From: Halolamina sp. CBA1230
GTDB taxonomy: Archaea; Halobacteriota; Halobacteria; Halobacteriales; Haloferacaceae
Assembly (NCBI RefSeq): GCF_002025255.2
Contig: NZ_CP054587.1
Coordinates: forward strand, 2,666,001-2,730,000
Length of the DNA: 64,000 bases
Direction: 5' to 3'
A program made the position numbers and the translations under genes. Below the pieces are notes generated by a model. The model had not been told where the DNA came from, made no database searches, and worked only from the letters and a program-made list of their open reading frames with translations. Shown here one piece after another: positions 34,564 to 42,766 of this stretch (the first letter of the stretch is position 1; the number at the start of each line of letters is the position of its first letter).

Positions 34564-35544
34564 ATGAACACACGACACACCGCGTTCTCGCTCGCAGTCG
34601 TACTGCTCGTCGCCGCCGTCGCGCCCGCGGCGGCCGCGACCGCACCGATCGAACCCGACGCCGTCGGTGATCTCACCGTCACCACCGCGCCGGCGTCGGT
34701 CAGCGCCGACGCCGCCGTCGAAGCGGCCACCACTTCGGACTCGACCGACAGCCTCGTCGCCCGGAGCGACGTGGCCGTGTTCCGGCTCGACGTCGCCGGC
34801 GTGCCCGCCGAGGCCGACGACGACGGGACGCTGCTCGGCGACGAACTGGCGCTTGCCCTCCAGCAAACGTCCAGCAGTGTCGACACGAACGCGACCGCGA
34901 AGACGCTCGACGCCGGCGCGGACAGCGAGGGCGTCGCGGTCCGGGCGACCGAGGACGCCGTCTACGTCGCCGTGGACCTGGCGACCACGACGTTCCAGCA
35001 GGGCAACGACACCGCCACCGCGGCTGTCGGTGACAGCTTCACCGCCACGGCGACGGTGACCGACGAAGTCACCGACGGCGAGAACTACACCCGAACCGCC
35101 ACGTTCGGCGTCGTCGAGCCGTCGGTCAACTTCGCCGACGGCGTCTCCGAGGCGACCGCCGGCGAAACCGTCGAGTTCACCGCCGCGACGCTGCTCGCGC
35201 CCGGCACCGCGCTGACGTTCTCGCTCGCGCCGAGCGACGGCGGCGAAGCCCGGACCACGACGGCGACGGTCGGCGCCGACGGCCGCGCGACCGGCGAACT
35301 CGCGTTCACCGGCTTCGACGCCGACGAGGAGTACACCATCGACGTCACCGCCGAGGAGACCGACCTGAACACGACGGTAACGGGGACGACGCAGGCGGCA
35401 GCGACCGAGACGCCCGCGTCGACCGACACCGCGACCGCGACCCAGGAGCCGTCCGAGACCAGGACCTCCGGGCCCGGCTTCGGCGTCGTCGCCGCACTGC
35501 TCGCGCTGCTGGGTGCCGGCGCCGTCGTCGGCCGACGCGAGTAG
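34564..35544 (+). CDS. Secreted surface protein with PGF-CTERM anchor
   Basis: This 326-residue cell-surface protein starts with a Sec signal peptide (MNTRHTAFSLAVVLLVAAVA...AAAATA). The mature part is Thr/Ala/Asp-rich and beta-structured, with several N-glycosylation sequons (DTNATA, GENYTR, LNTTVTG), and a Thr/Ser-rich spacer (ATETPASTDTATATQEPSET). It ends in PGFGVVAALLALLGAGAVVG plus RRE, the PGF-CTERM sorting signal processed by archaeosortase A. I chose the ATG at 34564 because it gives the cleanest signal. The glycan sites connect it functionally, though not genetically, to AglB at the end of the window. Confidence 0.88.
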   Translation: MNTRHTAFSLAVVLLVAAVAPAAAATAPIEPDAVGDLTVTTAPASVSADAAVEAATTSDSTDSLVARSDVAVFRLDVAGVPAEADDDGTLLGDELALALQQTSSSVDTNATAKTLDAGADSEGVAVRATEDAVYVAVDLATTTFQQGNDTATAAVGDSFTATATVTDEVTDGENYTRTATFGVVEPSVNFADGVSEATAGETVEFTAATLLAPGTALTFSLAPSDGGEARTTTATVGADGRATGELAFTGFDADEEYTIDVTAEETDLNTTVTGTTQAAATETPASTDTATATQEPSETRTSGPGFGVVAALLALLGAGAVVGRRE

Positions 35545-35607
35545 CTCCCGTCCGCCGTCCGAGTATCGAAGCGAAACCCCTTTTCGCGGTTCACTCGCAG
35601 TCGGCGT

Positions 35608-36969
35608 GTGAACGAGGAACGCCTGCAGTTCTGGTCGCTCTATCTCTCGCGGTTCGCGACGGGGTTCGGCTACGCGACGCTGGCGGTGTTGATTCCGACC
35701 TATATCGACGTGCTGCAGGCCTCGGACTTCATGGCGGGGCTGTTCATCACCGGGTTCACGCTGGCCCAGACGATCGCGGTTGTCCCCCTCGCGTGGGCAG
35801 GCGACAGCCGCGACAAGAAGAAGGTGTTACTCGGCGTGTTGACCGCCAGCACGGTCTCCTACGTCGCGTTCGCCAACGTCGGCGCCATCGGCGACGCGGT
35901 GAGGGCCGTGGCGGCGGTCCTCGGCGTGACCGTCTCGACGAGCTTCGCCGACAGCACGGGGTTCATCGGGGTCCGTGCCCTTCAGGGCGCCGCCGTTACC
36001 GGCTCCGGGCTGATGACGCTGGCGCTGGTGGGCGAACTCGCCGATCACGGCGAACGGGCCAACAGCATCGGGAAGGCAAACTCCGTCCGCTTTCTCGCCT
36101 CCATCGTCGGCGCGCTCGCCGCCGGCGGGCTGTATCAGGTGCTCGGGTTCACGCCGATCTACACCCTCATCGTCGTCGTCCTCGCGCTCGCGGTCGCGGG
36201 TACCTGGCTCTACCTCCCGCCCGACGAGACACGGTCGAGGGGGAACCCGTTCGCCGATCTGGCGTTCAACAAGCGCATCGTCACGCTCACCACCTTCCGT
36301 GCGCAGTACGCCGTCGCCGTTACGCTGGTCCGGTCGTGGGCGACGATCTACGCCGGCGTCGCGGTCGCCCGCGGCGGGCTGGACGTGATCTCGTTGGCCG
36401 TCTCGGTCGTCTACGTCGCCGAGAAGCTGACGAACATGCTCTGTCAGCCGTTCACCGGCCGGCTTTCGGACCGCTACGGCCGCTCGCTGTTCGTCTTCGC
36501 CGGCGGGGGTGGCTACGGGCTGATCGCGGTACTGGTCCCGTTCAGTCCCGCCATCGGCGGTGCGCTCGGCCTGCCGACGTTCGAACTGATCGTGCCGGCC
36601 GCGCTGACGGGGATGGTGGGGGTCGCCGAGGGGTACTCGCTGCTCGGCGAACTCCCGCCCGCCTTCTTCGTGCTGGTCGGACTCAACGGCCTGCTCGGCG
36701 TCGTCGACGCGTTCCGCGAGCCCGCGAGCATGGCGCTGTTCGCCGACGAGGGCGCCGACGAGGGCGGGATCGCGGCCAGTTTCGGCATCCGCGAACTCGT
36801 TTGGCGCCCCGGCAGCGTGCTCGGGCCGGTGATGGCCGGCTGGCTCTGGAGCCAGTACGGGATCGAGACGGTGTTCTACGTCGGCGGCGCGTTCGCGGTC
36901 ACGGGCGCGCTCACGTTCGCGGTCGTGCTCACGCGGTTCCACGGCCGCGACGCGCTGACGGAGTGGTGA
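35608..36969 (+). CDS. Major facilitator superfamily transporter
   Basis: This 453-residue membrane protein has about 12 hydrophobic helices, starting LQFWSLYLSRFATGFGYATL. The MFS loop motif between helices 2 and 3 reads AWAGDSRDKKKVLLG, and its counterpart in the second half reads PFTGRLSDRYGRSLFVFAGG. The start is a GTG at 35608. The substrate cannot be predicted. The 3' end, from about 36837, has a decayed partial copy at 38669-38776. It follows the surface protein gene after 63 bp. Confidence 0.88.
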   Translation: MNEERLQFWSLYLSRFATGFGYATLAVLIPTYIDVLQASDFMAGLFITGFTLAQTIAVVPLAWAGDSRDKKKVLLGVLTASTVSYVAFANVGAIGDAVRAVAAVLGVTVSTSFADSTGFIGVRALQGAAVTGSGLMTLALVGELADHGERANSIGKANSVRFLASIVGALAAGGLYQVLGFTPIYTLIVVVLALAVAGTWLYLPPDETRSRGNPFADLAFNKRIVTLTTFRAQYAVAVTLVRSWATIYAGVAVARGGLDVISLAVSVVYVAEKLTNMLCQPFTGRLSDRYGRSLFVFAGGGGYGLIAVLVPFSPAIGGALGLPTFELIVPAALTGMVGVAEGYSLLGELPPAFFVLVGLNGLLGVVDAFREPASMALFADEGADEGGIAASFGIRELVWRPGSVLGPVMAGWLWSQYGIETVFYVGGAFAVTGALTFAVVLTRFHGRDALTEW

Positions 36970-37167
36970 CTGGCGAGGTCCGGAGAGCGGCGTCGCCATG
37001 AATGGTGTTGACACGAGTGCCACCCATGTCGCCGCGGAAAACCACCGTGTCGGCCCGGAGAGACGCTCGTGTCGCCATCTGGGGAGCTCAGCGGCCCCCC
37101 GATAAGCAACCCCCAAACCGTGGTTTAGGCTCCCGATTAGAAAGTGTCCCCCGGTGAGATAGGATGT

Positions 37168-38469
37168 ATGGACGGGTCAACCTCCAGACGAGCGTTCCTC
37201 GCGACCGCCACCGCCATGACGACCGCCCTGGCCGGCTGCTCGACCGGTGGCGACGGGACTCCCACGACCACGTCGACGTCGACCGACACCGAAACCGCGA
37301 CCGCCACCCAGACACAGTCGCAGACGGACACCGAGACGGGGACCGACGGCGGCGACGAGATCGTGGCGCCAGCGATCGACTACGGCGAGGTCCTGACCGA
37401 CTTCAGCGGGGACAACTGGTACCCGAAACGCGGCGAAACGCTCTCGCGTGACGAGGAGGCCGCCATCTCCGGGAAGCACGCGCTCCACGTGAAGAACCCC
37501 GGCAACAACCTCTCGACGCTGGCGTTCGAGCCGTTCGTGCCGTTCTCGCTCGAGGGGAAGAACCTCTCGATGGCGGTCAAGGTCGACGCCCCAGTCGGCG
37601 GCCGGATGGAGCTCCGGTTCCGGGCGCCCAACGGCAATAACCGCTACGTCGCGACCCGACAGCTCCCGCGCGGGCGCAGCGACTGGATGCGGATCGACTT
37701 CGGGTTCACCCGCGGCTGGAACGACCCGAACGTCGCCAACATCCAGGAGCTCCGCGTGGCGATGCAGGGGGCGAAAGGGACCGAGGTCAACTACTGGATC
37801 GACGACATCCGGATCACCGAATCTGCGGGCAAGCCCAACGCGATCCTCGCCTTCTACGGCGGCCGGGACTCCCACTACGAGACCGTCCTCCCGAAGCTCG
37901 AGGAGCGGGGCTGGAAGGCAGCGGTGCCGGTCCGGCCGTCCGACATCGGCGCGGCGGGGCGGATGGATATGGATCAGCTCCGGGAGGTCAGCGACGCCGG
38001 CTGGGACGTCTGTTCGTTCCCGCTCCGGCCCGAGCCACTGCCGGAGATGTCCGCCGAGCGCCAGCGGAAGGTGATCACCGAGGACAAGGAGTACCTGGAG
38101 TCCAAGGGGTTCGAGGACGGCGCCCAGCACTTCTTCGCCCCGGGCAACCAGATCGGCGGCCGGACGGCCGAGATCCTCCGGGACGTCCACGAGACGGGGT
38201 TCCTCTACGGCGGCAGCTCCGTCGGCGTCCCGCCGACGGCCCCCTACACGCTGCCGACCATCAACGGGAACGCCTACGACAGCAGCCGGGACGTCATCCT
38301 CCGGGCCAACAAACACAATCAGCTCGTCACACTCGCCTTCTCCGAAATCGGTGAGGACGGGATGTCCGTCGAGAACTTCGAGAAGCAGCTCGACCGGATC
38401 GAGAACAACGCGTACGCCGGCGGCTTCAACGTCATCACTCCCTCCGAACTCGACCAGCAGTACCTCTGA
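37168..38469 (+). CDS. Polysaccharide deacetylase-like lipoprotein lacking the usual metal site
   Basis: This 433-residue secreted protein has a Tat signal (TSRRAFLATATAM), lipobox ALAGC (Cys24) and a Thr-rich linker to about residue 65. Residues ~70-215 look like a beta-sandwich carbohydrate-binding module (SLEGKNLSMAVKVDAPVGGR, then VNYWIDDIRITES). Residues ~220-433 resemble the NodB deacetylase barrel (NAILAFYGGRDSHYETVLPK through GGFNVITPSELDQQYL). The catalytic Asp-Asp start motif and the metal-binding His-x3-His pair of active enzymes are not visible, so it may bind rather than deacetylate polysaccharide. The ATG at 37168 is preferred over an earlier GTG at 37144. Confidence 0.75.
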   Translation: MDGSTSRRAFLATATAMTTALAGCSTGGDGTPTTTSTSTDTETATATQTQSQTDTETGTDGGDEIVAPAIDYGEVLTDFSGDNWYPKRGETLSRDEEAAISGKHALHVKNPGNNLSTLAFEPFVPFSLEGKNLSMAVKVDAPVGGRMELRFRAPNGNNRYVATRQLPRGRSDWMRIDFGFTRGWNDPNVANIQELRVAMQGAKGTEVNYWIDDIRITESAGKPNAILAFYGGRDSHYETVLPKLEERGWKAAVPVRPSDIGAAGRMDMDQLREVSDAGWDVCSFPLRPEPLPEMSAERQRKVITEDKEYLESKGFEDGAQHFFAPGNQIGGRTAEILRDVHETGFLYGGSSVGVPPTAPYTLPTINGNAYDSSRDVILRANKHNQLVTLAFSEIGEDGMSVENFEKQLDRIENNAYAGGFNVITPSELDQQYL

Positions 38470-38550
38470 GGCCGGCGGCGCAGCGCTCCAGAGCACTCGC
38501 GACGGGCGTGCAGTGACCGCTCGCCCGTCACGAGGCCCCTCCAGCGACGT

Positions 38551-38623
38551 CTACTCCTCGAGTTCCCGCGCGGTCGCCTCGACGCCCGCGCCGACGTCGA
38601 CGTCGATGCCCTGTCGGGACAGT
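38551..38623 (-). pseudogene. Fragment of a class V aminotransferase 3' end
   Basis: These 73 bases match the last codons of the aminotransferase gene at 53350-54540 with about seven mismatches, including its stop codon. On the minus strand they would encode DVGAGVEATARELEE before a stop. Nothing of the rest of that gene is present. It abuts a second gene fragment on the opposite strand. Confidence 0.75.
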
Positions 38624-38668
38624 GACCTCCCCAACGACGAGATGCGCTCCCACGGCAACCCATTCGGG

Positions 38669-38776
38669 GGGTGGCTCTGAAGCCAGTACAGGATAGAGAC
38701 GGCGTTCTACATCGGCGGCGTGTTCGCGGTTGTGCTCACGCGGTTCCACGGCCGCGACGTGCTGACGGCGTGGTGA
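38669..38776 (+). pseudogene. Decayed fragment of the MFS transporter 3' end
   Basis: This piece matches the last ~130 bases of the MFS gene at 35608-36969, ending in the same GACGTGCTGACGG-type codons and TGA. It has a 24-base deletion between two GTTCGCGGT direct repeats and a TGG to TGA change (38677-38679), so it is not functional. The remaining bases of 38470-38776 hold no recognisable gene. Confidence 0.8.
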
Positions 38777-40045
38777 TCAGCCTCGATCGCCGGTCTCGAA
38801 CTTCGCCAGTCGGTTCAGCGCCAGCGTCGTTCGCAGCGGCGTGCCGGCGTCGCCGCGGTCGAACAGCAGGCCGTCGGTGTCGCGGACGTGCTCCAGCACC
38901 ACCGCGGAGGCGTGCTTCGGCGCGCCCGCGACGCCGGCGTCGGTGCGCTCGACCCACTCCATCACCCGCAGGTCCGACTTCGAGTCGCCGAGCACCAGCG
39001 CGAACGGGTCCTCGATGCCGAGCACGTCGAAGGCGGCCTCCACGCCCGCGACCTTGTCGAGTTCGAGCGACGTGATCTCCGCGGCGTCGGCCTCGTAGTA
39101 CCCCACGTCGATGCGCTCGAACAGCTCCTGAACCGGCTCCGGGATCTCGACAGCGGGGACGGTTGCATCGACTCGATCGAGGACCGCGGCGATCTCGTCG
39201 TCCGCGGCCGCGTAGTACGCTCGGGCCTCGTCTTCCGCGCTCCCCTCGATCCCCGTCTCCGCGGCGACCGCCCGCCCCAACGAGTCGATCTGGTGGCGCA
39301 GCGCCTCGTCGATCACCGCCCGCGCGTCGTCGCTGCCGGTCTCGTGGTTGGGTTTGAGAGTGACGCTGAACTCGTTGCCCTGCAGGTGACAGCCCCGTGC
39401 GACCGATGAGGGGGCGTCCCCGAGCGCGCTCGACCGCACCTGCTCGAACACGCGCCTGACCGACGGCGCGAGATCCTCGTACAGCAGTTGCTTGGTGTCG
39501 GAGCCGTGGCCGGGCGTGAACACGCCGTTGCCGGCCTCGTACACCACCGACAGGTCGCCCGAGTGGACGAGTTCGCTGCCGAGCCCCTGGATGAGGAAGC
39601 CCTTCACGTTCTCCAGCGTCTGGCCGGTACAGATCACGATCGGGACGCCGTCGTCGTGGAGCTCCGTCAGCAGGTGCAGCGTTTCGCGGGGGATCTCGTT
39701 GTCCGTGCTCCCCGCCGAACGCAGCGTCTCGTCCACGTCGAGCACGAGCACGTTGATCGCCCGCCCCTCGCGCGCCCACAGGTCCGCGGCCGTCGTCGCC
39801 GTCTCCCGGGTCGCCCGGCTGGCGATGTCGGCGTACGCCCCGCCGAAGGCGTCGACGACGCGGCCGTTCCGGCTCTCGAAGTCCGCACGGGCGGTCTCCC
39901 ACCGTTCGAGCGCCGCCGTCGAGTCCACCGGCGGGAACAGCTCGACGAAATCCCGCAGGGAACGGATCGACGCGGTGTCGAACTCGTCGTACAGCCGGTC
40001 GAGCCGTTCGTGGTGGTCGACGCCCGGACGGTCGGCGTTTCGCAT
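38777..40045 (-). CDS. HAD superfamily hydrolase
   Basis: This 422-residue HAD phosphatase-like protein has an N-terminal helical extension (residues 1-95). Motif I is VLVLDVDETLRS (about residues 98-110), motif II is IVICTGQT, and the C-terminal metal motif is FALVLGDSKSDLRVMEWVER. Between motif II and the C-terminal motif lies a large cap domain of about 180 residues. It resembles sugar or nucleotide phosphatases (Cof/MPGP-like), but the substrate is unknown. It is divergent from gdh with a 61-bp shared promoter, so a role in sugar metabolism is likely. A TATA-like TTTATCCTA lies about 30 nt before its ATG. Confidence 0.85.
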   Translation of the reverse strand: MRNADRPGVDHHERLDRLYDEFDTASIRSLRDFVELFPPVDSTAALERWETARADFESRNGRVVDAFGGAYADIASRATRETATTAADLWAREGRAINVLVLDVDETLRSAGSTDNEIPRETLHLLTELHDDGVPIVICTGQTLENVKGFLIQGLGSELVHSGDLSVVYEAGNGVFTPGHGSDTKQLLYEDLAPSVRRVFEQVRSSALGDAPSSVARGCHLQGNEFSVTLKPNHETGSDDARAVIDEALRHQIDSLGRAVAAETGIEGSAEDEARAYYAAADDEIAAVLDRVDATVPAVEIPEPVQELFERIDVGYYEADAAEITSLELDKVAGVEAAFDVLGIEDPFALVLGDSKSDLRVMEWVERTDAGVAGAPKHASAVVLEHVRDTDGLLFDRGDAGTPLRTTLALNRLAKFETGDRG

Positions 40046-40106
40046 GGCTCGAAAGTTAACTCATAATAGGATAAACGTTTTGTGCAGGTGTGTGATACTG
40101 TGGGGC
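40046..40106. promoter_or_regulatory. Divergent promoter between the HAD hydrolase and glucose dehydrogenase genes
   Basis: This 61-bp spacer is strikingly AT-rich (AGTTAACTCATAATAGGATA and onward). On the minus strand TTTATCC lies ~30 nt before the HAD start; on the plus strand ATAAACG lies ~37 nt before the gdh ATG. The short distance implies that the two promoters overlap and that a bound regulator would affect both genes. GfcR, encoded just downstream of gdh, is a natural candidate. Confidence 0.5.
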
Positions 40107-41147
40107 ATGGATGCAGTCGTCCTGCGCGAGAACGGGACGCCGCGGCTCGTCGACCGGCCACGCCCCGACCCCGGGCCCGGCGAGGCGCTGGTCCGGATCG
40201 ACCGCGTCGGTATCGACGGCACCGACCGCGAGGTGCTCGACGGCGCCCACGGCGACGTGGAGGAGTCGATGGTGCTCGGCCACGAGGCGGTCGGCACCGT
40301 CGCGGAGCCGAACGGGACGGGGCTCGAGACGGACGAGACGGTCGTGCCGACCGTCCGCCGACCGCCCGGCGCGTACAACGAGTACTTCCGGCGGGGGGAG
40401 CCGGACATGGCGCCGATGGACGCGACCGTCGAGTGCGGCATCGACGGCGCCGACGGGTTCATGGCCGAGTACGTCGCCGTCCCGAGCGAGTACCTCGTCC
40501 CGCTGCCGGACCGCCTCGCGCCGTACGGGTTTCTCGTCGAACCGCTGTCGATCACCGCGAAGGCGCTGGAACTGGCGTCCGCCTCCCGCGAGCCGTTCAC
40601 GTGGGACCGCGACCGGGCGCTCGTGTTGGGCACGGGATCACTCGGGCTACTGACGGTTCCAGTGCTCGCCGAGCAGTTCGATGCAGTGTACTGTCTCGGC
40701 CGCCGTGACCGCGACGACCCTGGGGTCGAACTCGCGATAGAGGCGGGCGCGACGTACGTGGACTCCCGCGAGACGCCCGTCGACGAGATCCCCGAGGCGC
40801 ACGCGCCGATGGATCTCGTCGTCGAGGCGACCGGCCACCCGCCGCACGCGGTGGAGTCGGTCGCGGCGCTCGCTCCCAACGGGGTCGCCGCGCTGCTGGG
40901 CGTTCCGGAAGCCCAGACGACCGAGGTTGATCTTGGGGCGTTCCACCGCGAGCTCGTGCTCGGCAACCGCGCGATGGTGGGGTCGGTCAACGCCGGCTAC
41001 ACCCACTTCGAGCGGGCGATCGAGTGGCTCGACGCGATGCCCGCGTCGGTCCGTTCGGCGTTCACCGAGCACGTCTACCCGGTCGAACAGTTCGAGGCGG
41101 CGCTGGACAGCGACGTTATCAAGGCGGCGGTCGAAATCGGCCCATGA
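40107..41147 (+). CDS. gdh: Glucose 1-dehydrogenase
   Basis: This 346-residue zinc-dependent medium-chain dehydrogenase oxidises glucose to gluconolactone, the first step of the semi-phosphorylative Entner-Doudoroff route. The N-terminal catalytic domain contains Asp37 (VGIDGTDREV), His59-Glu60 (VLGHEAVG) and Glu145 (FLVEPLS), matching the zinc ligand pattern of haloarchaeal glucose dehydrogenase. The nucleotide-binding fold has VLGTGSLGLL and then CLGRRDRDD, suggesting preference for a phosphorylated cofactor (NADP). The ATG at 40107 is chosen; the frame is open far upstream only because it shadows the HAD gene. Its stop overlaps the gfcR start by four bases (ATGA), so the enzyme and its likely regulator are cotranscribed. 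Confidence 0.9.
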   Translation: MDAVVLRENGTPRLVDRPRPDPGPGEALVRIDRVGIDGTDREVLDGAHGDVEESMVLGHEAVGTVAEPNGTGLETDETVVPTVRRPPGAYNEYFRRGEPDMAPMDATVECGIDGADGFMAEYVAVPSEYLVPLPDRLAPYGFLVEPLSITAKALELASASREPFTWDRDRALVLGTGSLGLLTVPVLAEQFDAVYCLGRRDRDDPGVELAIEAGATYVDSRETPVDEIPEAHAPMDLVVEATGHPPHAVESVAALAPNGVAALLGVPEAQTTEVDLGAFHRELVLGNRAMVGSVNAGYTHFERAIEWLDAMPASVRSAFTEHVYPVEQFEAALDSDVIKAAVEIGP

Positions 41148-41764
41148 AGAACGTCGACGACCTGATCGAGGAGGCGCGCTCGCTCGCCGACCGGGGGTTC
41201 TCGAAGGGAGAGATCGCGGACGAACTCAACGTCTCCCGGGAGACCGCCTCCTGGCTGGTCGAGCGGGCCGGCGCGACGCCCGCCCAGAGCGGTGGCCCGG
41301 GCGACATCCACGTCGACTGGTCGGCGGTCGGCCGGGACTCCTCCCGACTGAACCACGTCGCGGCGGCGATGGCGGACCTGCTCTCGAAGAAGGGCGAGGA
41401 CGTGGATCTGACGGTCGGCGTCGAGAAGGCCGGGGGGCCGCTCGCCACGACGGTCGCCACGGAACTGGACACGGATCTCGCGACCTACACGCCCCGCAAG
41501 CACCAGTGGGAGGAGGGGAGCATCGAGAACCTGGAGGGCGGCTTCTCCCGCAACTTCGCGGAGGTCCGCGAGCGGGAGTGTTACATCGTCGACGACACCA
41601 TCACCTCCGGCACCACGATGCAGGAGACCATCGACGCCGTGCGGGCCCGCGGGGGCGAGCCCGTCGCCTGCGGCGTGCTCGCGGACAAGCGCGGCCTCGA
41701 CGAGGTCGACGGCGTGCCGGTGTACTCGCTGTTGCAGGTGATCCGGGTCGGCGACGGCGCCTGA
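41144..41764 (+). CDS. gfcR: GfcR, orotate phosphoribosyltransferase-like transcriptional regulator of sugar catabolism
   Basis: This 206-residue protein combines an N-terminal helix-turn-helix (FSKGEIADELNVSRETASWL, about residues 19-38) with a PRTase fold. The latter has VEKAGGPLATTVATELDTD and the PRPP-loop ECYIVDDTITSGTTMQ. In Haloferax the orthologue GfcR activates glucose and fructose degradation genes in the presence of those sugars, probably by sensing a phosphorylated intermediate through the PRTase-like pocket. Overlap with gdh is consistent with that job here. It converges with kdgK. Confidence 0.88.
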   Translation: MKNVDDLIEEARSLADRGFSKGEIADELNVSRETASWLVERAGATPAQSGGPGDIHVDWSAVGRDSSRLNHVAAAMADLLSKKGEDVDLTVGVEKAGGPLATTVATELDTDLATYTPRKHQWEEGSIENLEGGFSRNFAEVRERECYIVDDTITSGTTMQETIDAVRARGGEPVACGVLADKRGLDEVDGVPVYSLLQVIRVGDGA

Positions 41765-41785
41765 ACTGGGACAGCCCCGCCCCAG

Positions 41786-42766
41786 TCAGCGGTCGATCCC
41801 GTCCGCGCCACCCTCGATCACCGCCGCCACTTCTTCCGGCGTCACCACCGCCGCGTCGCCCGCCACAGTCCGCTTCAGCGCCGCGGTCGCGGTCGCGGCG
41901 TCGAGCGCCTCGGGGACCGAGCCGTCGGCCAGCAGCCCCGCGAGCAGGCCGCCGACGAACGCGTCGCCGGTCCCGACCGGGTCGACGGTGTCGGTCTCCA
42001 GCGCTCCGCACTCGTGGATCTCGCCGTCGTGGGCCGCCACCGCGCCGGCGTCGCCCCGAGTGACGACGACCGTCTCGCAGTCGTGTTCGACCGCGAGACT
42101 GTGGGCGATCGTCCGCGCCTCTCCCTCCCGGTCCAGCACTCGCTCGGCGTCGCGCTCGGCGACGATCAACACGTCGATGTGCTCGAACAGCGGGCGGAGC
42201 CGCGCGGCCGCCTCGGCGGGCGTCCAGAGCTTCGATCGGTAGTTCAGGTCGAACGCGCGGGCAGTACCGGCCTCCCCGGCGGCGCGGAGCAGCGCCGCGG
42301 TCGTCTCCGCCAGCGTCTCCGAGAGCGCGGGGGTGATACCGCTGGTGTAGAACGCGTCCGCGCTCCGAACGCGGTCGACCGCGAGTTCGTCGGGCGTCGC
42401 CGTCCGGATCGCCGCGTCCTCGCGGTCGTACAGGACCGACGTACCGCGCGGCTCGCCGGCGGCGTCGAGGTAGTACGTGCCGACGCGGCCGCTCCCACGT
42501 GCGACGATCGGCTCGACGCCGTGTTCGCGGATCCCGCGTTCGACCCGGCGGGCCAGCGCGGAGTCGGGGAGTTTCGACAGCCACGCCGCCTCGCAGCCGA
42601 GTCGGGCCGCGGCGACGGCGACGTTGCTCTCGGCGCCGCCGACGTGGACCGCGAGTTCGTCGGCGGTTTCGAGGCGCTCGCCGGCCGGGGGACTGTACCG
42701 CAGCATGCTCTCGCCGAACGTGGCGAGCGTCGGTCGCGGGCCGTCGTCGAACGCGGGGAGGCTCAT
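41786..42766 (-). CDS. kdgK: 2-keto-3-deoxygluconate kinase
   Basis: This 326-residue PfkB-family sugar kinase should phosphorylate 2-keto-3-deoxygluconate (KDG) to KDPG. The N-terminal signature is VHVGGAESNVAVAAARLGCE, and the C-terminal anion-hole/catalytic motif is VDPVGTGDAFVGGLLAG (GTGDAF at residues 265-270, catalytic Asp268). The substrate-typical STR of the lid region appears as GTYYLDAAGEPRGTSVLYDR. I set the start at 42766 (MSLPAFDDGPRPTLATFGES); the frame is open upstream only as a shadow of gad. Its start overlaps the gad stop by four bases. Gene context makes KDG the likely substrate. Confidence 0.9.
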   Translation of the reverse strand: MSLPAFDDGPRPTLATFGESMLRYSPPAGERLETADELAVHVGGAESNVAVAAARLGCEAAWLSKLPDSALARRVERGIREHGVEPIVARGSGRVGTYYLDAAGEPRGTSVLYDREDAAIRTATPDELAVDRVRSADAFYTSGITPALSETLAETTAALLRAAGEAGTARAFDLNYRSKLWTPAEAAARLRPLFEHIDVLIVAERDAERVLDREGEARTIAHSLAVEHDCETVVVTRGDAGAVAAHDGEIHECGALETDTVDPVGTGDAFVGGLLAGLLADGSVPEALDAATATAALKRTVAGDAAVVTPEEVAAVIEGGADGIDR

